Source: JBFWWP01 sp050246115 (GTDB lineage Bacteria > Planctomycetota > UBA8108 > UBA1146 > JAJFFE01). Taken from it: a stretch of 64,000 bases of DNA. The stretch covers positions 1 through 64,000 of the forward strand of contig JBFWWP010000002.1 in the NCBI GenBank assembly GCA_050246115.1, in the 5' to 3' direction. Shown piece after piece: positions 40,062 through 47,792 of this stretch. The stretch's first letter is position 1, and each line of letters starts with the position of its first letter. Below the pieces are notes generated by a model. The model did no database searches and was not told the DNA's origin. It saw only the letters and a program-made list of their open reading frames with translations. The translations under genes were made by a program, and so were the position numbers.

Positions 40062-42607
40062 TCACTGCGATTCGCGGCGAGAACTTCATGAAGTTCAAGC
40101 GCATTGCCCTGGAGAAGGTTCCGACCCAGGGAGTGATCGGCGTCGAGGGGCGCAACGAGGGTGGAAAGTCCACCGTCGGTGAACTGCTTCAGTTCGCCTT
40201 CTTCGGCAAGACCACCTCTTCGCGCGCGGGCTCGGTGCTCGATCTGATCCGTTGGGATCAGGACCAGTGCGCGGTCGAGGTGGACTTCGACGTGCCGGGT
40301 CGTGGTTCTTTTCGCGTTTGGCGCGAGATCGACCGCTATGGAACGAACTACGCCCGACTCCTCGCCGTACCGCCGGGTGCCGCGAGCAGCCTCCGTTCCG
40401 TCCGTTCGGGCACAACCCGTTCGACCGATGGGCTGGGTGCTTCCCCGACGTTGGCAACTGCGCCCGGGGCGGGCACCGAAGTCGCTGCGGGAACGCTGCA
40501 GGTGCATCGGGAGCTGACCAACCTACTCCGCTTTTCCTATGAGGACTTTCTCAACTCGTTCTACCTCGAGGAGCAGGACTTTCCGCGCTCGCCTGAGCAG
40601 ATGCGAGCCTACCTCGATCGCATCGTGGGGATCGAGGTGTTCCTGCGCGCCACGGATGTCGTGCAGCGCGAGATCGCCGATCTCGAAGAGGAGTTCGCCA
40701 ATCTCCAAAGCAGCGTGAAGAGAAACCTTCTGCAGGTCGAGAAGTACCTGCCCAACATTGCCCGCATTCCGGAGTGCGAGCAAGCCCGCGAAGAGCACGT
40801 TGCTCAGCTCGAGAACCTGCGCACTGCCGAGCGCGAACTGAATCAGCGGGTCGAAGACGAAGAGCGCGTCGGACGGGATCGCGAGTTGTTGCGCGATCGA
40901 CTCCGCGGCCTCAAGGAGCTCTCGGCGAGCAAGCTGGAGGCCAGCCTCGAACAGGTTCTGCGGGGCTACCCGGAGCATGTCGACGGGGTGCTGGCCGGCA
41001 GTAAGCGCGAGCTGCAGCGGGTCCGGGATCGGCTCACTCAGGTGCGCCAACTGGTGCCGCGGCGCGCGGCAGTGCTGGCCGCGGTCGCGGCGGTTCGGCG
41101 CGAGCTCGAGGAGAAGCTGCGTGGGCAAGGCGCTGGATCGTTCGCGACCCGCCGCCGTACAGTCGAGCAGGAAGTCGCTGTGGCTCGAAGCGGGGAGCGC
41201 AGTGCGAAGACCCTCGGGACCGTGTTCGTGACCGCAAGCGTTCTCACGGGTGCACTTGCGGCCCTCCTCGGCTTCGGGGTGCTGGGCGAGAGCCCGTTCG
41301 GGTGGGACGCGTCCCGCGTACGCTGGGTGGCCATCGGCGTCGCCGGGTTTGCCGTGCTTTCGTTCCTTGTCGGGATCCTCGCGCTGCGCAAGCGCGCTCG
41401 CTTGCGGGGCGCAGCTCAGGAGGGTGATGAACAGCTTGCCGCTCTCGTTGCCGAGGCGCAGGCGACCGAAGAGCGACTGGGGCCACTCTCCGCGCTCGAT
41501 GAATCGGTCTCTTTCGACGATCTGCCGGCACGCGCCGGAACTCTGCGCGGGGACGAAGTCGCCTCTGCGCTCGGGGGGTACCTGGCACAGCGCGAGACCG
41601 CGCTCGCGGGTGCGGCTTCGTTGGCGGACCTGTTCGGCAGTCTGGCGGAGGAGGAGAACAAAGTCGTGCAGCGGCTTCGCTCCGCCGCCAAAGAGGGCAA
41701 GAAGGACTTGCAGCAGAACCTCGAAGCGCAGAAGCGAGAACAGTCCAAGCGCGACCGGGCGGAAGGCGAGATCCGCGAGTTCCAGAAGCAGGACGGGAAA
41801 CGTCTCGCTCTCGAGGAGCAAAACCAGCAGGTGCGGGAACAGGTCGATCGCGTGCGAGACGAGATCGACACCCGTCAACTCACGCTCCAGCTGTTCCAAG
41901 AAACCATTGAGTCCGTGCGTCAGCGCACCGGTCCCGCGCTGGGACGGGCGATGCGCCGACTCTTGCCCCATGTGACCGCGGGGCGCTACACCGATCTCAA
42001 GATTACCCCAGACTTCCACCTGCAGATCTTCACGAGCGAGAAGAGCGACTTCTTGGCTCCGCAAGAGTTGTCGGGCGGGACCTTCGAGGGACTCTCGTTC
42101 GGTTTCCGGTTGGCCTTCTCCCAGGCGTTCATTCGAGCGGTGGTGAGGCAGCCGCAGTTCCTGTTCCTCGACGAACCGTTCAAGGCAATGGATCGCGATC
42201 GGGTTCACGGCACCCTCGCGGTGTTGCCGCGATTGAGCAGCGACATGCCGCAGATCTTCGTCGTGCTTCCGGGCATCGCCGAGCCGGATCGCCCGTTGTT
42301 CGACGCGATCGTGACGGCGCGGGTCGGGGACGGCGAACTGCGCTTCGACGGCCAGCCGCAGCCGTCCTCGGGTGAACCGAGAGCGGCCCTCCTGGCCGAC
42401 GCGCACGACGGCGGCCTGTCCCACTGGGCGACGCCTTCGGACGCGGCCGCCGCGCAACCTGCGGTTGCACCGGAGGCGGCCGTGCCGGCTCGTGACGCTG
42501 CGACGCCGTCTTCGGCCGCGGCGGCCGCGGACGATCGCTGGGAACGCATGATCGCGTCGCGCACACCGGCCCGATCCGACGACGCGGATTCACCGCCCAC
42601 GTCGTGA
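40055..42607 (+). CDS. Membrane-anchored SbcC/Rad50/YhaN-like coiled-coil ATPase
   Basis: The 850-residue protein is built like an SMC/Rad50 half-molecule. Walker A is GRNEGGKST (32-40). Long coiled coils run through about 195-375 and 450-640. The ABC signature ELSGGTFEGLS lies near 670 and Walker B FLFLDEPFKAMD near 700. In the middle of the coil are two hydrophobic helices (about 387-410, VFVTASVLTGALAALLGFGVLG; and 424-445, VAIGVAGFAVLSFLVGILAL), replacing the zinc hook or hinge. The ATPase head would thus be tethered to the membrane, as in YhaN-type proteins. A low-complexity Ala/Asp tail follows residue 775. It probably acts on DNA or membrane-linked substrates; a calcineurin-like phosphoesterase gene is 140 bases downstream. 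Confidence 0.8.
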   Translation: MLITAIRGENFMKFKRIALEKVPTQGVIGVEGRNEGGKSTVGELLQFAFFGKTTSSRAGSVLDLIRWDQDQCAVEVDFDVPGRGSFRVWREIDRYGTNYARLLAVPPGAASSLRSVRSGTTRSTDGLGASPTLATAPGAGTEVAAGTLQVHRELTNLLRFSYEDFLNSFYLEEQDFPRSPEQMRAYLDRIVGIEVFLRATDVVQREIADLEEEFANLQSSVKRNLLQVEKYLPNIARIPECEQAREEHVAQLENLRTAERELNQRVEDEERVGRDRELLRDRLRGLKELSASKLEASLEQVLRGYPEHVDGVLAGSKRELQRVRDRLTQVRQLVPRRAAVLAAVAAVRRELEEKLRGQGAGSFATRRRTVEQEVAVARSGERSAKTLGTVFVTASVLTGALAALLGFGVLGESPFGWDASRVRWVAIGVAGFAVLSFLVGILALRKRARLRGAAQEGDEQLAALVAEAQATEERLGPLSALDESVSFDDLPARAGTLRGDEVASALGGYLAQRETALAGAASLADLFGSLAEEENKVVQRLRSAAKEGKKDLQQNLEAQKREQSKRDRAEGEIREFQKQDGKRLALEEQNQQVREQVDRVRDEIDTRQLTLQLFQETIESVRQRTGPALGRAMRRLLPHVTAGRYTDLKITPDFHLQIFTSEKSDFLAPQELSGGTFEGLSFGFRLAFSQAFIRAVVRQPQFLFLDEPFKAMDRDRVHGTLAVLPRLSSDMPQIFVVLPGIAEPDRPLFDAIVTARVGDGELRFDGQPQPSSGEPRAALLADAHDGGLSHWATPSDAAAAQPAVAPEAAVPARDAATPSSAAAAADDRWERMIASRTPARSDDADSPPTS

Positions 42608-42665
42608 CGCTCCCGGGCATGCAAAGGCCCCAGCGTGCCCGCGGCCCAGCCGCGTACTTCATTGG

Positions 42666-42735
42666 AGAGCGTCCGCCTGCGGCTCGTTGCGCAAGGCGCT
42701 CGCTTCGAGTTGCTCGTGAATGCGCTCGCTGGGGG
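42666..42735 (+). repeat. Interspersed repeat R3, copy C
   Basis: It shares the exact 20-base string GAGTTGCTCGTGAATGCGCT (42707-42726) with copy B and aligns through CGCCTGCGGCTCGTTGCGCAA. It lies directly before the phosphoesterase gene. Confidence 0.65.
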
Positions 42736-42746
42736 CTCAAGGGTCC

Positions 42747-43511
42747 ATGACACCTCATCCGACCGTACCCCTGGAACTCGACAGCTGCGTCGTGGTCGCG
42801 GATCTGCACCTTGCCGGGGACCCCGCGGGCTTGGCCCGGTTCGTGCGTCTGCTGGAGCTAGCTCCGCAATGGAGTCCGCATCTCGTCATCCTCGGGGATC
42901 TGTTCCACTACTGGTTCGGGCGCCGACACCTTCGACTCCCCATGTTCAAGGCGGAACTCGACGCGCTCACCCGGGCCGTGGCCGCGGGGCTCCACGTACG
43001 CGTGGTGCCCGGTAATCGGGACTTCCTGTTGGACCGTAGTTTTACCGATGTGACCGGGGTCACCGTGCACCCCGACGAGTGGGTCGGTCGCGTCGGCGGC
43101 GAACTCATCCACTTCTCTCATGGGGACTTGTTCGGGACGGCCGATGTTCGCTATCAGAGGATGCGGTCGGTCCTCCACTCCAGGATGGTACGCTTCTTGG
43201 CAAGCCATCTCCCGGTGCTCGTGCTCGATCGCATCGCGTCGCGGCTGCGCGAACACTCGCGCCGCGTGGTTCCGAGAAAGTCGGAGTCGACGCTCGAGCC
43301 GGATCGGACGGAAGTCAGTCGGTTGTTCCGGCGGGGCGTCCAGACCGTGGTTTGCGGACATTATCACAAGCTCCGTGATGAGCGCTTCAGCGAGGACGCA
43401 GGAGGAGGTCGGTTCATGATCCTGGAGCCCTTCGAGGATCGTGGCTTCGTACTGCTCAGAACCGCATCGGGCTGGGAGTCTCGTTACGTCGGTGGGGGAG
43501 AAGGTCGATGA
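42747..43511 (+). CDS. lpxH: LpxH-like calcineurin-type phosphoesterase
   Basis: The 254-residue protein has the five calcineurin metal motifs in LpxH arrangement: VADLHL (D19, H21), GDLFHYWFG (D51), GNRDFLL (N90), SHGDLF (H125) and CGHYHK. The FGTADVRYQRMR and RIASRLREHSRR segments also resemble UDP-2,3-diacylglucosamine diphosphatase, the fourth step of lipid A synthesis. LpxH activity is the best guess, but placement after an SbcC-like ATPase leaves open a nuclease partner role. ATG 42747 lies just past repeat R3; the frame opens at 42720 inside it. It overlaps the next gene by four bases. Confidence 0.7.
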   Translation: MTPHPTVPLELDSCVVVADLHLAGDPAGLARFVRLLELAPQWSPHLVILGDLFHYWFGRRHLRLPMFKAELDALTRAVAAGLHVRVVPGNRDFLLDRSFTDVTGVTVHPDEWVGRVGGELIHFSHGDLFGTADVRYQRMRSVLHSRMVRFLASHLPVLVLDRIASRLREHSRRVVPRKSESTLEPDRTEVSRLFRRGVQTVVCGHYHKLRDERFSEDAGGGRFMILEPFEDRGFVLLRTASGWESRYVGGGEGR

Positions 43512-43861
43512 GGATCGAGCGCGAGGACCTGGGCGGAGTCACCATTCTGCGGATCGTGGGCGAGATCGACTTCTGTGATACGCCGCAACTGCTCGACGAG
43601 CTGCGGTCGGTGCAGCAGGGCGGCCAGTTGCGCATCTTGGTCAATCTCGCACGGTGCACCGGGATGGTGAGTCGCGCCATCGGGATCCTGATCGGCTTCC
43701 GCTGCGAGTTGGGGGCGCTGGGGGGGTGCTTCTGGGTTCTGTGTCCGTCGCAGGAGACCAAGGAAGTGCTCGAACTCGTGGGCCTACTCGAGCAGCTCGT
43801 CCGGCCCGAAGCGAGCGAGAACGAAGCCGTTCTCGCGGTGCAGCGGGAACCCGTCGTGTGA
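43508..43861 (+). CDS. STAS-domain protein (anti-sigma factor antagonist type)
   Basis: The 117-residue protein is a single STAS domain: VTILRIVGEIDFCDTPQLLDEL, then LRILVNLARCTGMVSRAIGILIGF and a C-terminal ETKEVLELVGLLEQL. The serine in MVSRAIG lies at the place phosphorylated in SpoIIAA-like antagonists, but the usual DS-G-L context is changed to VSRAIG, so regulation by phosphorylation is uncertain. Such proteins release sigma factors by binding a partner kinase. It overlaps both neighbours by four bases (ATGA and GTGA), inside an operon with lpxH and miaA. Confidence 0.8.
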   Translation: MRIEREDLGGVTILRIVGEIDFCDTPQLLDELRSVQQGGQLRILVNLARCTGMVSRAIGILIGFRCELGALGGCFWVLCPSQETKEVLELVGLLEQLVRPEASENEAVLAVQREPVV

Positions 43862-44856
43862 TCCCGATCGACCGAGGCGAAGCGGACGCGCGGCACCTGG
43901 TGTGGGTCGTCACCGGGCCGACCGCGGGCGGGAAGGCATCTCTGGCCCTGAAGCTGGCTCGCCGCTTCGGGGTGCCCATCATTTCCCTGGACTCGATGAA
44001 GGTGTACCGCGGCATGGACGTGGGCACGGCGAAACCGTCGGCGGACCTCGTTCGCAGTGTGCCCTTTCACCTGATCGACATTCGTGATCCATGGGAGTCT
44101 TTCTCGGTGGGTGACTATGTCGCGGAGGTATCGCGTTTGACCGCGACCTTGTCGCGTCCTTGGTTGTTCAGTGGTGGTACGCCGTTCTATCTCCATGCGT
44201 TGCTGACGGGTCTGTCTTCGGGGCCACCCGCGCAGCCCGACTTACGCGCCCGCTTGGCGGACGAGGTGCGCACGGCAGGCCTGGATTCACTCTACCAACG
44301 ACTGCTGCGCCTCGACCCGATTGCTGGGGGACGCATTCACCCGGCAGATCGGCGGCGAATCCTCCGGGCGCTCGAAGTCATCGAGACCACGGGACGGCCC
44401 TTCTCGGACCTTCTCAGCGAGCGGACACCTTTCCTCGAGCCGGGGCGTTACCGCCTGCTGGGCATCGCGCGCTCACGGGCCGAGCAGTACCGACGCATCG
44501 ACGCGCGCGTCGTGCGCATGTTCGACGACGGCTGGGTGGCGGAAGTGGAGACGCTGCGGCGACGCCACGACCCACCTTGGGGCGCCCAAGCATCCCAGTC
44601 GATCGGTTACGAGGAGGTCCGCGACGCTCTCGAGAAGCGCGAGGAGCCACGCGATCGAATCCCCAAGATCCAGACTCGGACCCGGCACTTCGCGCGCTCT
44701 CAGCTGACGTGGTTTCGCAAGATGCCGATCGAGTGGTGGACCCCAGAGGAGGAATCGGAACTGGTCGCGACTCTGGAACGGGACTTGGCGGACGCTGCCG
44801 CCGGCAAGGACCTCACGCCGCCGGCACCCGCACGCAGGGTCTGCCGTGACCAGTAG
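43858..44856 (+). CDS. miaA: tRNA dimethylallyltransferase MiaA
   Basis: The 332-residue enzyme adds the dimethylallyl group to A37 of UNN-decoding tRNAs. Typical segments are DSMKVYRGMDVGTAKP (45-60), GGTPFYLHALLTGLSSGP, RRILRALEVIETTGRP and QASQSIGYEEV, with TRTRHFARSQLTWFRK near the end. The P-loop is unusual: GPTAGGKAS, with Ala (A27) instead of Thr or Ser directly after the Lys (K26); the next residue, S28, may take over. The GTG start overlaps the STAS stop (GTGA). No promoter is visible between the three genes, so they are probably one transcript. Confidence 0.88.
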   Translation: MIPIDRGEADARHLVWVVTGPTAGGKASLALKLARRFGVPIISLDSMKVYRGMDVGTAKPSADLVRSVPFHLIDIRDPWESFSVGDYVAEVSRLTATLSRPWLFSGGTPFYLHALLTGLSSGPPAQPDLRARLADEVRTAGLDSLYQRLLRLDPIAGGRIHPADRRRILRALEVIETTGRPFSDLLSERTPFLEPGRYRLLGIARSRAEQYRRIDARVVRMFDDGWVAEVETLRRRHDPPWGAQASQSIGYEEVRDALEKREEPRDRIPKIQTRTRHFARSQLTWFRKMPIEWWTPEEESELVATLERDLADAAAGKDLTPPAPARRVCRDQ

Positions 44857-44964
44857 CGCGTACTCAGCCGGGTGAGCGAGGGGTTCATTTTGTTCGTTGA
44901 ATCGCCGATCCCTGGAGGGGGAGTCCCAGTGGGCCGAGTAGGCCGATTTCGTGGAGGAGTACCA

Positions 44965-45192
44965 ATGTTCAAGAGATTCGTTCTGCTCGTTCTCGGGTTG
45001 GGCTCGGTGGCGGGGGCAACCGGGTGTGTCAACGTCAAGAATCGCCGGGTGTTGACCGCCGACAGCGCGCTCTCCGCGCGCTACGTCGGGAACCACTTCA
45101 CCCGCCTGGCCTACGACCTGCACGACTTGCGAGTGGACCTCGATCGCGTGATCTTCGGGCTGGAAGATACGCCGGTCGAAGACAACCCGTAG
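44965..45192 (+). CDS. Small lipoprotein
   Basis: The 75-residue product has a lipoprotein signal (MFKRFVLLVLGLGSVAGATG) ending at C21, after which about 54 mature residues remain. These contain an amphipathic helix with regular Asp/Leu spacing (LAYDLHDLRVDLDRVIFGL). GGAGGAG lies just before ATG 44965, which is why I prefer it to the upstream in-frame starts at 44872. It is probably anchored to a membrane and structural. It is a hypothetical protein and is convergent with hslU. Confidence 0.65.
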   Translation: MFKRFVLLVLGLGSVAGATGCVNVKNRRVLTADSALSARYVGNHFTRLAYDLHDLRVDLDRVIFGLEDTPVEDNP

Positions 45193-45239
45193 TCGCTGCT
45201 CGGGCGACGCCTCGCAACGCAATGCCGATTCTGACGCAC

Positions 45240-46586
45240 TCAGAGGATGTAAGAACTCTGGTCGCGATCCGCGAGTAGGCCGCCCAGCTGGGAGTCCACG
45301 AACGCGGCGTCGACGGAGAAACTCCGGGCTCCGGGTGGGATCAGGTCGGGAGCCTCGAACAGCGGTCGCTCGAGGATGCGCTCGAACAGCGTGTAGAGCC
45401 GCCGCGCACCAATGTCTTGCGTGCTCTGGTTGAGATCCCAGGCGATCTCGGCGATGCGGGCCAGGCCCTCGGGTTGGAAGTCGACGGTGACGCCCTCGGT
45501 CCCCAGAAGTGCGGCGTACTGACGAGGCAATGAGTTCTGCGGCTCACGCAGGATGCGCAAGAAGTCCTCGCGCCCCAAGGCCGAGAGTTCGACCCGAATC
45601 GGGAATCGCCCCTGCAACTCGGGAATCAAGTCCGTCGGTTTGGAGCCGTGGAAGGCCCCAGCCCCGATGAACAACATGTGGTCGGTGCGCGCGGCTCCAT
45701 AGCGAGTCATCACGGTCGAGCCTTCGACGATCGGGAGCAGGTCGCGCTGGACTCCCTCCCGAGAGACTTCCGGGCCCTGGGTGCCGCCACCCTTGGTCAC
45801 GATCTTGTCGATCTCGTCGAGGAAGACGATCCCGCTGTCCTCGGCCAGCCGAAGGCCCTTCTGGTTGACCTTGTCTTGATCGATGAGTTTCTCGGCTTCC
45901 TGGCCGGCGAGCAGCGGTCGCGCCTCGGCCACGGTCATGCGCCGTGGCTGCGGTGCGCTGCGCCCCGAGCGTTGCATGAGGCCTTGCAGGTCGAGGCCGA
46001 GCTGCTCCATGCCGGCCCCCGAGAACATGTCGAACAAGGGGTTGGCACCCTTGCTATCCACCGCGATCTCGATCTCGCGAGCGTCCAGTTCGCCGGCGGC
46101 AAGCTTCCGCCGGAAGGTGTCGCGAGTCCGGTCGCGTTGGTCGCGCTCCTCGGGGGATCCGGACCCGACGGTGGGTGGCACCAGGAGGTCGAGAATGCGC
46201 TCCTCGGCGGCCGCTTGCGCGCGCGCGTGGACCTCGGCGAGTTCCTCCCCGCGAACCAACGCGACGGCAACGTCGACGAGGTCGCGAACGAGTGACTCGA
46301 CGTCCCGGCCGTGGTAGCCCACCTCCGTATACTTGCTCGCCTCCACCTTGATGAACGGCGCGCTCACGAGTTGGGAAACACGCCGTGCGATCTCGGTCTT
46401 TCCGACGCCGGTCGAGCCGATCAAGATGATGTTCTTGGGCAACACCTCGTCGCGAATCTCGGGGCCGAGCTGGCGGCGACGCCAGCGGTTCCGAATGGCG
46501 ATGGCGACCGCCCGCTTGGCTTCCATTTGACCGACGATGTGGCGGTCGAGTGCGGCCACGATCTCGACCGGCGTCAGTTCCTTCAC
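45240..46586 (-). CDS. hslU: HslU, ATPase of the HslUV protease
   Basis: The 448-residue AAA+ unfoldase has Walker A IGSTGVGKTE (57-65), Walker B GIVFLDEIDKI, sensor motifs near GAGAFHGSKPTDLIPELQGRFPIRVEL and the inserted I-domain (about 110-235). The C-terminal SSYIL tail is the sort that docks in HslV pockets. The pore loop is GYHG (90-93), where enterobacterial HslU has GYVG. HslU unfolds proteins and feeds them to HslV. The GTG start overlaps the hslV stop by four bases, so both are co-translated. Confidence 0.95.
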   Translation of the reverse strand: MKELTPVEIVAALDRHIVGQMEAKRAVAIAIRNRWRRRQLGPEIRDEVLPKNIILIGSTGVGKTEIARRVSQLVSAPFIKVEASKYTEVGYHGRDVESLVRDLVDVAVALVRGEELAEVHARAQAAAEERILDLLVPPTVGSGSPEERDQRDRTRDTFRRKLAAGELDAREIEIAVDSKGANPLFDMFSGAGMEQLGLDLQGLMQRSGRSAPQPRRMTVAEARPLLAGQEAEKLIDQDKVNQKGLRLAEDSGIVFLDEIDKIVTKGGGTQGPEVSREGVQRDLLPIVEGSTVMTRYGAARTDHMLFIGAGAFHGSKPTDLIPELQGRFPIRVELSALGREDFLRILREPQNSLPRQYAALLGTEGVTVDFQPEGLARIAEIAWDLNQSTQDIGARRLYTLFERILERPLFEAPDLIPPGARSFSVDAAFVDSQLGGLLADRDQSSYIL

Positions 46587-47128
46587 TCGAGCACCTCCAC
46601 ATGGATCTCGTGATTCGTGTAGATGCAGATGTCCGCTGCCACCCGCAGGGAACGCTGCACGATCTCCCGCGGCGCGAGTGCGGTCTCTGCGATCAGCGCC
46701 CGCGCGGCGGCGAGCGCGAAGCTCCCGCCGGAGCCGATGCCGACGATGCCGTCGGAGGGCTGAATGACTTCGCCGTTGCCCGAGAGCAGCAACACGTGGT
46801 CACGATCGCAGACCGCGAGCATCGACTCGAGGCGCCGAAGGACGCGGTCGGTTCGCCAGTCGCGCGAGAGTTCGGAGGCGGCCTTCAACAGCTGGCCGCT
46901 GTGCGCCGCCAGTTTCTGCTCGAAGCGTTCGAGCAGGGCGAACGAGTCGGCTACGGATCCCGCGAACCCGACGAGGACGCGGTTCTGGTGGAGCTTGCGG
47001 ATCTTGAGGGCATCCCCTTTGACGATGCTGTGTCCCAGGGTCACCTGGCCGTCACCGCCGAGGGCGACCTGACCGTTGCGACGCACCGCGAGTATCGTGG
47101 TGCCATGGAACTTCTCGGTCATGCTCAT
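46583..47128 (-). CDS. hslV: HslV, peptidase of the HslUV protease
   Basis: The 181-residue threonine peptidase contains HGTTILAVRRNG, GGDGQVTLGHSIVKG and GFAGSVADSFALLERFE, typical of HslV. The catalytic threonine is expected to be T10, exposed after removal of a nine-residue leader. An ATG at 47122 would shorten the leader by two. It forms the double-ring peptidase that works with HslU. The two genes form an operon on the minus strand, opposite the large dockerin-containing gene, with about 660 bases between their starts. Confidence 0.93.
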   Translation of the reverse strand: MSMTEKFHGTTILAVRRNGQVALGGDGQVTLGHSIVKGDALKIRKLHQNRVLVGFAGSVADSFALLERFEQKLAAHSGQLLKAASELSRDWRTDRVLRRLESMLAVCDRDHVLLLSGNGEVIQPSDGIVGIGSGGSFALAAARALIAETALAPREIVQRSLRVAADICIYTNHEIHVEVLE

Positions 47129-47792
47129 CGAACGTGGGCCTTGTCGGTTGAGTTGAGGATCTCGCAAGCGCGGTTTCGCCGCTGCCGTACGGGGCCGGGC
47201 CTCTGGCGTCGCCAAGGAGGCCTCGACCCCACGGTGAGGTGGCCGCGCGCCGCCGCTTCGGCTCGGCCCCCGCTCGCGCCGTGCCGAACGCGGGCAGTGT
47301 AGCCGAAGGCGGCGAGCACGTCCGCCCCCGCCTGCCGCGGTTCGTTTCTCGGGCCGGGCTGCGTCCCGTTCCCGTGGCCATTGCGCGCGCCCGTCCGTGT
47401 AGCCGCGGCTGCTGCTGCCCAACTCGCGTCGTCCCCGAGGATTGCGCACTTCGGCCCGTGGCCCTAGAATTCGGTCTCGTCCAACACGGCTCGTCGATTC
47501 GCGTGAGACCTCGCCAGCGCACGTCCCGGTACGGTGGGCGCTGCGCCCTCGGGAAGTCGATCCGGGGGCGTGCGGCCAATCGTTCGCGTGCTGGCTGAGT
47601 TCACCGCTGTCGACGGCAGGTCGTCGAGAACGTGCACAGAAGCGGAGGAAAGGGGAGGCGAAAGAGCGGGGAGGTACAGGGGAATCGGAGAACGGGAGTC
47701 GAGGAACATCCAGAGTCGAGGATCGCGCCTCAGGGCGAGTCGGTCCTCCGGTTGTCGGTGGTTCCTCATGTCGATTCGAACCAGGAGGTCTC
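47129..47792. other. Divergent intergenic region between hslV and the dockerin protein gene
   Basis: About 660 bases. The minus-strand frame upstream of hslV is open to 47794, but its translation is Arg/Ser/Pro-rich and unlike any protein. The plus strand carries the promoter candidate at 47442-47470. No promoter for hslVU could be picked out with confidence. Confidence 0.55.
47442..47470 (+). promoter_or_regulatory. Candidate sigma70-type promoter for the dockerin protein gene
   Basis: TTGCGC (47442-47447) and TAGAAT (47465-47470) are 17 bases apart. It would give a leader of about 315 bases before ATG 47793. Confidence 0.45.

Noticed and set aside
40523..42457. 644-codon open frame on the minus strand
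   Set aside because: It is antisense to the SbcC-like ATPase, whose motifs and coiled coils are unmistakable.
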